A stretch of 64,000 bases of DNA, taken from the NCBI GenBank assembly GCA_022414725.1, contig CM039464.1, positions 49,758,777 through 49,822,776 of the forward strand, given 5' to 3'. Made by a program: the position numbers and the translations under genes. The notes below the pieces were generated by a model. That model searched no databases. It had not been told where the DNA came from and worked only from the letters and a program-made list of their open reading frames with translations. The DNA comes from Microglena sp. YARC. Its lineage: Eukaryota > Chlorophyta > Chlorophyceae > Chlamydomonadales > Chlamydomonadaceae. This document shows, piece after piece, positions 35,301 to 44,074 of the stretch; positions within the stretch are counted from its first letter, which is position 1; each line of letters opens with the position of its first letter.

Positions 35301-36761
35301 TCTGTTTATCCCCCTTGCACCCCACCTAACCCCAGTCATCTCCACACCACCCAAATTTACCGCCGTACCCCGGTGGCCACCCCCCACCCAGGCCCTGGAT
35401 TCTGGTCTGGGTAACATAACGGGTGACGTCCTTGTATGTACCCCCCCTACCCATATATATCACACACATACCATTCCAACTCAATCCAAGCCAGAACCAC
35501 AGCCTCCACACATTTCTGGATCCCTCCTTGCCCTGCACCCCACCCCATCTACACACTTTCTCTCACCCCCCAGCCTTCACCCCAGTCATCCCCACCCAGG
35601 GTGGGCCACCCTCGACCATCCCCCCCCACTCTCTCTTTCCCTAACCACCGGCACGCACGCGTAATCCCCTTCTCCCTACCTCATCCCTTTCACTCAAGCT
35701 GTGGGCCTAGATCATGCAGAAATACGAAGTGGATAGAGGGCAGGCTGCGCATTCAACCTGCCAACAACTTGCGAAAGCTGACCCTGCTGAGAATACCGGG
35801 CGTGCGCAATCGCAAAGCGACATACCTGCAGCTTCTTCTATGCGCGTAACATAGTTGGGTCTGCAGCTGTTGTTTTGACCAGGGAATTTCAGCCAGTCCT
35901 CTATCGCAACAAGCTAAGCAATCGATGTATCAATGCTTGAAACAATGGAAAGAGATAGGATGAGGGTGCATGGACCATATCGCAAAGGGATAGGTAATGC
36001 CAGTGGAGTTCTCAAGAAATTCAAATGTATCGCGATAATTGCAAGCCGACCAGGCTATGCGATGGCATGATGTTGGTGCAGAGGATGAAAACAAATCAAT
36101 TGCAAAATGCGTGCGGCAGCCTGCCTGGCAGCTTGAGCTTCACGTTTTGTCTGATCATTAGCCTTCATTTTCAGGCCTGGTGGCATGAGCTTCGCGCCTG
36201 GCCTGGTTGTAAGCTGCGCGCTGCTGTGGGTCAGCAGTATCGGCTAAACGCCGACGCTGGTTTGCATGGCTCCTTTCCTTGTTGTTCTGAAGAGCTCGCC
36301 TTGCGCGCTGAGTGGCTGTGTTCGCTGCCCTTCTGCTATCTAAAATTTGTTGGTTGTGCGGTAGCATGGAGGCATCAAGAAGAAAGATGTGGTTTGTTAC
36401 CAACCTGAGCGCCATATTTAGTTGAGTTGGCAAAACAAACAAACTAAGTGGACCAAGGATTGAATTTATGTTTGAGACGTGGAACGAAAAGCAGATTACG
36501 ACAGCAAAACAATTGTGGTCCAGGGGTAGGCCAAATAGGCTTAAGGGACTTGCCCAACCGGGACAGGAAGGGCTAAAGCAAAAAAGCATTGATCAATCAA
36601 GATCATTAAATTCATACGATACTATACTATACTATACTATACTATACTATACTATATTTTACTATACTATACTATACTATACTATACTATACTATACTAT
36701 ACTATACTATACTATACTATACTATCAAGACAATTACTGGCACACACACACCCGCCCCCCG

Positions 36762-36793
<32 letters not shown>

Positions 36794-38804
36794 ACACACA
36801 CAACCCCACCCCCCACATTCACAATAGGTCGTTGCGTGCAGAAGATTTCCAAATGCCAGGACATTCTTTTTCGGCCTCGTGCCAATGCCAGCAAAATACG
36901 CATGGCCAATCCAGGTGCTGCTGTGTGCCCCCTGCTATGTCCTTCTGAATGATGCCCCATCGCCTGAACTGTGTGGTGTTGCTGCAGGACTACTGCACTC
37001 TTGTTGTGTGGTCCCAGGTGAGCACACAAAAAAGGGGGAAAAGGGAACCATCAAAATGCGCATGGCCAATCCAGGTGCTGCTATCTCAAGTGACTGCCCC
37101 TGATACTAGCCTCTTGGATCACTTGTGTGGTGTAGCTGCAGGACTACTGTACTCTTGTTTTGTGGTACCAGGAAAGCAAAAAAAGGGAACCAGGCCAATC
37201 GATTGAAGCATGTATGTATTTCTGGCTCAGTACAGGGGTATGCTGAAGGGACTGGGCCAAGCTCAAACAATCAAGAACACCTGTACATTATCAGGCTAAA
37301 TGAAATTTGCACTTGATTTACTCCTCCCCAATGAATCATAGCCATGAAACAATACCGGTTGGACCCCTTCCATTCATCCCCTTTTCCCACTTACCATAGC
37401 TTTTCTTTTCAGCTACCAGAAGCAGCTTCTAGGCAGCTCCCCTGGCTTGCTACCCAGCCAAATCTGTAGCGGAGTAGTGTGTCTTAAAGCTAGTAGAATC
37501 ATATTTACAGTATTGTTGAAATATAGGAGCTTAGCCCAGTGGCTAGCTCAGGGAGCCGCCTAGAAGCTGCTGCTCGTAGCTGAAAATCAAAGATATGCCA
37601 CTCACTATATGTTTTTGTGCGGCGCGTCACCATTCCGTTGCTGCATGGCGACGAATGGGTTAACCGGCTAAACTAGTTGGAAATGCCCCCGAACCCGCTG
37701 GGATCAGTTGCTCAATTTGTGAGGCGTCGCACAGGGGAAAAAATGATTGACAGCCCTAAATCATGATTAAAAAATCAAGAGTGATGCCACTCATGCTTCT
37801 CCCTTAATCCAACTTGCTGCAGTCGGAAGTTTCTTGTGCCGGCTCTTCGGACCGCCTGTTCCAAGACTATACGGGGATGCAGAAGTTCGGGATTCTGGTA
37901 CTTCCAGATCTGGCCGCCAAACCACTTCATCCGCCTCATCAGAATTGGTTAAATGGTTGAAAGACACAGCAATCCAGGTATGTGGCCACACCACATTTTT
38001 ATTACTTGACGTTGTTTTAATAGTATTCTAATTGAATAGTACCGGTATTCAAATTCAATAGTAATCAAATTTAATAGTACTGGTATTCAAATTTAATGGT
38101 ATATATTCAAATTTAATAGGATTCAAATCCAATCATGAGAGCAAATACCTACGGACCTTTTTGAGAACCGCAAGACCGCAAGACCTAGCACACTGTGTAT
38201 TGTTGGGCAAGTCTTTTTAGCCTAGTTGGCTACCCCTGGACTTAATAGCCATCCAGCGGATGATTTGTAATTGTTATTTCACAAGTTCTATGCAGCGTTG
38301 CATGCGACGCTAAAAAATGGCGGAGAGTGATCGCGACGGAGCGACAGGTCGCAACGGAAGCGAATTAGTTACGAGACCGTTGGCTGACGTGTCAGGCTTC
38401 ATCGGGGTCAGACGGATGGTCGCTCGGTCGGTCGGACGGACAAATTGGTAAACATGGGGGCTCCAGCCCCCTTGAAGAGGGGGCTCCGCCAAAAACACTT
38501 TGTCGTTCGTAGTTTGTACCTCGAACTTGAGAATTTAGCCTGAGAACTCCGACATTTTTGCTCAAGAATCGAGAATTCTGAGAATTCTTGGAAATTTGCC
38601 TAAAAAGTGGAGGTGTGAACAACGAACTAAGAGACTCAAATCCAAATCATCCCCTGAATGGCTATAACGTACACTGTGCAGCGCGTGTTAGAGCATGTTG
38701 TTTTGCAAGCTGGCTTTGCTGCAAGAGTGCATGATTGGAAAGGGGGAGAGTGCAGAAGAACTGGTTGGTATGAGGAACAAGCAGTCCATGCCACCAGGGA
38801 GTGA
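32392..38804 (+). CDS. Rhomboid-like protein, copy B; predicted catalytically altered (5' exon not resolved)
   Basis: Seven exons keep phase throughout: 32392-32594, 33211-33348, 34138-34295, 34841-34941, 36828-37017, 37823-37977 and 38682-38804 (stop), giving about 355 residues. The upstream start exon is not identified. The fold motifs match copy A: FLPPVTASLLLAN, then FVHMDGVHLLSNL with LERQSGS, then FGLVPMPAKYAWPIQVLL and CGVAAGLLHS. Aligned without gaps, the GxS serine of copy A (GLSVVASALE) is Thr here (GLTSVAFALK). The His of GAFHAHLCG is Glu here (DAPSPELCG). The major product should thus be a pseudoprotease, unless the nearby GYS motif serves as the active Ser or the duplicated exon at 37,060-37,171, which keeps LLDHLCGVAAGLLYS, is used. 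The last exon has a good GTGCAG acceptor and the same 40-codon length as in copy A. Confidence 0.7.
32890..33032. mobile_element. Dispersed element Z in rhomboid B intron 1
   Basis: It runs from TCACTGTAGCACAAACTCAGG to CACCCCTGGACGGTAACA. It lies between the G-rich minisatellite and exon 2. Confidence 0.6.
34028..34110. repeat. (CATA)n microsatellite before rhomboid B exon 3
   Basis: It is joined to an element Z copy (33,930-34,027). It lies about 30 bp upstream of the acceptor at 34,138, the same layout as in copy A. Confidence 0.9.
34998..36070. mobile_element. Dispersed element H (starts TACTAGTACATTGCCCGTGT)
   Basis: The head reads CTAGTACATTGCCCGTGTGG then CCGGAGGCC, followed by C-rich low-complexity sequence and the motif TGTTGTTTTGACCAG. 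Related heads and TTGTTTTGACCAG motifs occur at 45,945-46,500 and 52,315-53,480, and heads in inverse orientation near 41,345-41,460 and 61,515-61,560. The TC-like start and A/T targets would allow a Helitron, but no terminal hairpin was proven. Confidence 0.4.
36070..36412 (-). pseudogene. Decayed basic ORF of a probable mobile element
   Basis: The minus strand starts MALRLVTNHIFLLDASMLPH and continues with an Arg/Ala/Gln-rich stretch (RRRLADTADPQQRAAYNQAR). The frame is lost after RPENE, but the next frame continues in the same style (KREAQAARQAAARILQ), which indicates a frameshift. Such basic leaders are common in eukaryotic mobile-element proteins. It lies in intron 4 of rhomboid copy B. 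Confidence 0.45.
36615..36725. repeat. (ATACT)n pentanucleotide satellite
   Basis: About 21 units of ACTAT lie in intron 4 of rhomboid copy B. A poly-C run follows at 36,757-36,793, close to the acceptor at 36,828. Confidence 0.95.
37060..37171 (+). other. Tandem copy of the catalytic-His exon (5b) in rhomboid copy B, frame intact
   Basis: The 112-bp block repeats the second half of exon 5 with an open frame: AWPIQVLLSQVTAPDTSLLD then HLCGVAAGLLYS. It keeps the His that exon 5a has lost. After TACCAG the sequence is GA and not GT. If read through, it ends after GKQKKGTRPID at a stop, and the left arm has the almost identical GKQKKGTRSID ending, so it may serve as an alternative terminal exon. 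Confidence 0.6.
37395..37597. mobile_element. hAT-like MITE, family A (paralogue of 6,086-6,288)
   Basis: It begins CATAGCTTTTCTTTTCAGC. Flanks CCACTTAC and CCACTCAC match at 7 of 8 positions. Confidence 0.85.
38290..38500. repeat. Dispersed repeat with GTTACGAGACCGTTGGCTGA (three copies in the window)
   Basis: Shared parts are CGCTAAAAAATGGCGGAGAG, the GACCGTTGGCTGACGTGTCA core and GGGGGCTCCGCCAAAAA. Inverse copies lie at about 43,800-43,960 and 56,340-56,600. The third contains an (ATCC)n run at 56,402-56,475. Confidence 0.75.
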
Positions 38805-39110
38805 CCTGGTGGCAGGGACACACCGCACACATGGTAGATGGGTTAGGCAGTCCGCACAGTGCGGAGCAACTGGATAAAGGGGTATCAGGATTGGAAAGTG
38901 AGGAAGGGATATTGCACTGCAAAGCGCTGACCAATTTGACGTTTGTGTGCTTTAAGCGCTGGCCAATTTGACAAAATGTAGTACCCTGGTGGCAGGGACA
39001 CACCGCACACATGGTAGATGGGTTAGGTAGTCCGCACAGTGCTGGATAATGGTGTATCAGGATTGAAAAGTGAGGAAGGGATTGTGTCGTCGAATGTCTC
39101 TCTCATACGC

Positions 39111-39312
39111 CAGAGCTTTTATTTTTGGCTACTAGCAGTAGCTTCTAGACAGATCCTTGAGCCAGCCACTGAGCTAAACCCAACTATTCCAGCAGTTCTG
39201 GGCAGCTGATTTTGTCTTCTTCAAGGTGCATGAAGTCGCATTTGGTTTGGCTCAATAACGAATCAGGGGACTTCCTGGAAGCTGTTGCCCGTAGATGAAA
39301 AGAAAAGCTATG
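39111..39312. mobile_element. hAT-like MITE, family A, at the outer edge of the right arm
   Basis: It begins CAGAGCTTTTATTTTTGGC and ends GAAAAGCTATG. Flanks TCATACGC and TCATGTGC match at 6 of 8 positions. Confidence 0.75.
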
Positions 39313-39400
39313 TCATGTGCTGGCCACGTGAACTCTTTAAATCGGAATGCAATTTAAGGATTGCAGGGGGGGGGGGGGGGGGGCTACATGGAGTCATCAT

Positions 39401-39402
<2 letters not shown>

Positions 39403-39465
<63 letters not shown>
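39403..39465. repeat. (TA)n microsatellite
   Basis: About 31 TA units follow a poly-G run at 39,365-39,383. Confidence 0.95.
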
Positions 39466-39467
<2 letters not shown>

Positions 39468-41460
39468 AAATCATGGCGGTCGAGGTCGTCGCGGTCGTGG
39501 TGGTGTCATCGCACAACCGACTTAACCGACTTCCCGCTCAGCCAATTCACGCTCAGCCAATTCACGCTTTCAATCCCTCCTGCTTCAACTTCTGCCTGAT
39601 TTGGCCTCCTGCGAATTCTGTTGTATGCGACCTTCGCCTCCTGCGTATTCTACCTGTTGCGCATCCCGCCCGATTTCTCCTTTTCCGGCCTGAGTTCATC
39701 CACCTGATTTTGGTAGCGCTACAAGCCTTTCCCTTGCATCTCTGCAAGATTGACCCCTTGCATCAAGAGATCTGTTGCTGCGCACAACGGAAGGTGACGT
39801 GGTCAGTCAGCCTACCTGGCAGAAGTTTTCAAACCCCATCCATCCCATTGCATGTCAGAAACTTGACTGCAACTTCGTCCCACTGCATTGAGAAACATGT
39901 CGCTCCGCATTGTGCCATAGCAAGCACGTGGCAAAGTTGACTAGATGAACCATCTCGCTGGGCATTCTCGCCCAACTTGGCTGCAACTTCTTCCCACTGC
40001 ATCGAGAAACATGTCGCTGTGCATTGTGCCATAGCGATAACGCGGCAAAATTGAATGGACGACCCTAGCTATGTTTCCAAGTCTCAGATCGAGTTGACTT
40101 TGGGAGCAGTTCGTGTGGACAGGATAGGTCCTTGGCCGACCTGAATACATGCTCCCGAAGAAGCTTCAGGTATGTACAGTTGCGATTGCACAGGTTCAGT
40201 TTGCTAAGTGGGTTTGGCTGTCGATCACAGCTGAAGTGGCATGGGAGGTCTGCAATCGCGCAGGTTCGATGCTATCAGCGGAGTCGGGTTTTAGTGTTAA
40301 GGGTTTAGGTTTTAAAACCATAAAACCTAAACCATAAACCCTGTTCTAAGCAGTCTCCATCCGTCTCCATTCCCCGGGCGCAGTGCGTTCCCTTCCTCCC
40401 TTCCTTCCCTCCCTCCTTCTTTCCTTCCTTCCTTCCATCCTTCCGTCCTTCCTTCCTTCCTCCCTTCCTTCGTCCCGAAGGGCGTGTGTGGATGGAGGCG
40501 GACTTCCCTAGATCTCGGCTGTTCCCCAACTCGGGGAGATCAGTAGACGTCTCCATGCTCGAAGATGAGCGATGACAAGTGACTACAAATAATAGTTGCA
40601 GCGAAACAAAGACAATATTGGTATGGAAGCGAACGCAATATGAGCCTCACAACGCAGAGATTGTACGTGCTGTTGTATTTTTGTGTCACGCTGCATACGT
40701 GGATTTCGGGGCTGACATGTCACCCTATCTGGAAGTCTTCGAGGCAATACCTGTTTTTCGCTCGTTTCTGCCTTGGAACCTTCGCTTTTTCAAATAATAC
40801 AAAATATTTAAATATATCCCCGGAACGACAAATCGCCGACCTGTCGCCTACCTGGATTGCCCGAAAGACCCACGAGGAGACCCCGGATACCCCTGTGGAA
40901 GAAAAAAAAATGCTGACCTGGCTTCCCTTAGGGTTAACTTGGGAGTTCGCGGCAAGGGAAAAGTCTCTGTGGAAACACGCCCTTAGTTGGTGGGGGTACA
41001 TAGCTGGGTGGGGTGGGGGTGAAGAGAACTGGGGGGAGGGGAGCGGGTTGGGGGGGGGGGGGGGGGGGGGGGGGGCGGGAATAGTACTGTGGTATGTGGG
41101 TGCTTGTGGGTGCACAAGGGGACCATCTCAAGGGATATGCGTCTGTCAGTGTTTTCAGTTGCATGCACTGCAGACAAAACCGGCATAAACTGTCATGTCA
41201 CCCAGCCCAAAACAGCTGCGACCAACGGGAGGGAAGGGGGGGGGGGGGGGGGGGGGGGGGCAGTTTTTTTAGTGGGGGAAACATCATGGCTGTGTGTTCA
41301 TGTGAGGGGTGGGGGGTAGTACAAGTTTAAACCATTCTGTAACCCAGCCCCAAACAGGTGCGGCCAAATGCCAAACGGGCACCGTACTATGATAGGGGTG
41401 GGGGCAGTTTGTCTATGTGTGTGTAGGTGTGGCCACCGGTCACACTGGCTACCGTACTAG
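39466..41460. repeat. Long dispersed repeat, copy 1 (partner 60,125-61,565)
   Basis: It begins AAAGAAATCATGG and then GTGGTGTCATCGC. It contains CCCTCCTGCTTCAACTTCTG, GAGAAACATGTCGCTGTGCA (twice) and TCTCAGATCGAGTTGACTT, and ends GGCACCGTACTA. The copy at 60,125 keeps the same order. Copy 1 has an extra part at about 40,310-41,000, including a (CCTT)n run at 40,390-40,470. A conserved minus-strand frame (NSGRKRRNRAGCATGRIRRR in copy 1) is very basic; I do not recognise it. Confidence 0.75.
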
Positions 41461-41503
41461 TATATATATGTATGTATATGTATACTAGACAACCAAATAT
41501 TAC

Positions 41504-42110
41504 CTGTTTGTGAAACTCCGTTGTGCAGCGCTAGCTGCTTGTAGAAATCCATCACCAGTCGATGGAACCACATGGATGGCGAGCAAGGTGTGGCGGGAAA
41601 GCAGTTTGTGTGAACTGGGTTAACCGTCACAGTCGACTGGCACTGACGGCAATTCCAACGAGGAACAATTACAGTCCCACGGGCAATGCCAAGGAAGACA
41701 ACTTCCACATTTCCAGGCTCCAAAGGGTCAAGCATGCTGTTGCTGAAAGAGCCATCATCTTGCAAGCAGCATGGATGAAGCTTCCACGAATCGTCAGCTC
41801 GTTGTTGGATCAGCTTTTGGATTACTAAGCCCTCCTCTAACTTCAGCAACTCAATGAGCGGTGCATTGTCCTCCAATTCACTTCTCAAATACTTGGTTGT
41901 CCGCTGCCAATTTTCGTCCTCACTCTTCTTTCGCTCAGCCCAGTCACCTGTAGCACCCCTACTCTGCCATCCCCTTGGTTCATCCTGCACATAGTGGCGG
42001 TGGTATGTGTGTGTGTGAGCTTGCTTGTGTGTGCGTGTGTGTGCGTGTGCGTGTGTGCTGGTGTGTGTGCGTGTGTGTGTGTGTGTGCGTATGCATGTGC
42101 TTGTACATTT

Positions 42111-42151
<41 letters not shown>

Positions 42152-42500
42152 TGCGTGCGTGCGTGTGAAGGTGTGCTGATGTGTGTGTATGTGCATTTGT
42201 GTGTGCGTGTGCGCTTGTGTGTGTATCTGTGAGTGTGCTTGTGTGTGTTTGTGTGTGTTTGTGTGTGTCTGTGTAAGTGTGTGCTGGTGTGTGTGCATGT
42301 GCGTGTGTGCTGGTATGTGTGCGTGCGTGAGTGTGCATGTGCATGTGCATTCGTGTGTATGTGTGTTTATTTGTGTCTGTGCATTTGTGTGTGTGTGTGT
42401 GTGTGTTGTTTGGGGGCATTGCACATGGTTTTTGCACATGTGTGAGTGTGTGATGGGGTGGGGTGGGGTGGGGGGGGGAGGTGGGGTGTGTGTGTGGGGT

Positions 42501-42548
<48 letters not shown>

Positions 42549-42901
42549 GAGGTGGCAGATCAACTCACGAAGGAGCTCTCCACATCAGCAATGTCTGACA
42601 ACTGCTCAGTCCCTAACAGTCTTCTTGCTTGGTATTGCTGTAAAGCCGCCTTGCACGCTGCCGGTACGTTGCGACGAGAGCTCCCATCTCGTTTCATGGC
42701 TGGTCTCGCCGCAGCCAAGCCTTGCCCCGAACAAGGAATCTCGGTAGGATCGGCCTGTCTAAGTGTTCGTTTTTCTCTCGGTATGGGTGCCTTCTTCTTG
42801 TTGTTAGCGGGTCGACCATTACGCCCTGAAGCATAATAAGCACGCTCCCCCTGAGCATTGTCCAACTCGTTTTCGAGAGCGCGCGTATCAGATCCACGCA
42901 T
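41504..42901 (-). CDS. CxC cysteine-cluster protein, N-terminal part of a KDZ-type transposase (fragment)
   Basis: Two phase-0 exons are clear: 42901-42569 (donor GTGAGT) and 41984-41504 (acceptor GTGCAG, donor GTAATA), about 271 residues. The intron is a long (TG)n tract. Exon 1 is basic ([17 protein letters not shown]). Exon 2 has an acidic helix-like part ([20 protein letters not shown]). It is followed by the pattern KLHPCC, then [37 protein letters not shown] and [16 protein letters not shown]. This order (an HxCC start, a strand pair, CxxC, FPATP, a Leu-rich helix) is how I recall the CxC domains found before KDZ (Kyakuja-Dileera-Zisupton) transposases. The catalytic part is not seen downstream, where the sequence turns into other repeats, so this is probably a truncated element or a domesticated piece. 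Confidence 0.55.
42000..42550. repeat. Long (TG)n tract with poly-G end, intron of the CxC gene
   Basis: About 540 bp of TG/TGC/TGTA low complexity, ending in a poly-G run at 42,531-42,549. Open frames across it are artefacts. Confidence 0.95.
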
Positions 42902-43227
42902 TCTCGGTCGGACGGAATGTCAGAAGCAGCAGGAAAAAACGCCAAGGCGCGAGCTCAATCAAAGAGTCGATTATAACATATGAACCAAACAAGGAGAGGA
43001 GGCAAAATAACAAATTTGGATTCGATTTCAAATGTGGAATTACATAGAAAGTCGAGAAAGGTAACAAACGCATGTAGACTGAGCTTAGAATATAATATAA
43101 TCGAATGAACGCCGGGCGGCGTGGCTTGAGGAAGCAGAACTTGGTACAGAACGGTAGCTGCGCAGCGAAGAAGAAAAAAGCGATACGCGGGGGTCCTCGG
43201 ACAACAAAGCACAGGCGCGGGCGCGGG

Positions 43228-43670
43228 CGGCCGGTATCCATCTAAGGGATGGAAGTAGTTGCCCAGGCAAACGGTATCCGTCTAAGGGATGGAAGTGGTT
43301 GCGCAGGCTAGCGGTATCCATCTAAGGGATGGAAGTGGTTGCACAGGTTAGCGGTATCCATCTAAGGGATGGAAGTGGTTGCACAGGTTAGCGGTATCCA
43401 TCTAAGGGATGGAAGTGGTTGCACAGGTTAGCGGTATCCATCTAAGGGATGGAAGTGGGTTCGCAGGCAAACGGTATCCATCTAAGGGATGGAAGTGGGT
43501 TCGCAGGCAAACGGTATCCATCTAAGGGATGGAAGTGGGTTCGCAGGCAAACGGTATCCATCTAAGGGATGGAAGTGGGTTCGCAGGCAAACGGTATCCA
43601 TCTAAGGGATGGAAGTGGGTTCGCAGGCAAACGGTATCCATCTAAGGGATGGAAGTGGTTCGCGCTTCAA
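43228..43670. repeat. 40-bp minisatellite with internal hairpin, about 11 units
   Basis: Each unit has CGGTATCCATCTAAGGGATG then GAAGTGGTTGCACAGGTTAG or a variant (GGGTTCGCAGGCAAA). TCCATC and GATGGA form a 6-bp hairpin with a 5-base loop in every unit. Two further palindromes, CTATCCGACAGATAG and CTATCCCTTGGATAG, lie just beyond (about 43,687-43,730). The array sits about 330 bp upstream of the CxC gene start. Confidence 0.9.
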
Positions 43671-44074
43671 TGGTGATGAACGACTTCTATCCGACAGATA
43701 GATTTCTCATCTTCTATCCCTTGGATAGATCCTTATAGAGAGACCTAGTTGACTTGCACCCTGCTCGACCCTGCTTGCACCGGTGGGTTGCTTGGTCGCT
43801 GAGCGCGCTCATGAGCGGTCGGCGGTCGCGACCGTTTGACCGAGACGAAGCCTGACACGTCAGCCAACGGTCTCGTAACTAACTCGCTTCCTTTGCCACC
43901 TATTGCTCCGTCCCGACCTCTCTCCTCCAATTTTTAGCGTCGCAGGCGACGTTGCATAGAACTTGCCGACGTAGGGACCCGATTATGCACCGTTGATTAA
44001 TTCCTCTAAGCTTATCGCCTTCTCTCCTTCACTGCCCGAGTAACGATGCGCAACTAAACTAACTTCTACCGAAG

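Larger units (their letters stand above)
28750..39110. repeat. Right arm of the large inverted duplication (partner 4,579-13,130)
   Basis: This is the mirror of the left arm. A strongly shared proximal block (28,840-29,580 with 12,360-13,110) includes ATGGGAGACCTACGGACAG and the pair GGGAACTTAAGCTCGGGCTG / GTACTTAAGCTCGGGCTGA. It probably marks the promoter or 5' UTR region of the two divergent rhomboid genes, but the start codon is not settled. Right-arm-only insertions include the basic ORF at 36,070-36,412 and the CATA arrays. Confidence 0.85.

Noticed and set aside
35104..35849. Pro/His/Ser-rich ORFs of 137-186 residues
   Set aside because: The sequence is C-rich low complexity within element H, and several frames are open at once.
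41457..42563. Single minus-strand ORF of 368 residues with a Thr/His-rich leader
   Set aside because: The leader is a (TG)n/(CA)n tract. The reading with a GTGAGT donor at 42,569 and an acceptor at 41,984 is better and keeps phase.
43228..43670. CRISPR-like repeat array
   Set aside because: The 40-bp units follow each other without variable spacers of constant length, and there are no cas genes.
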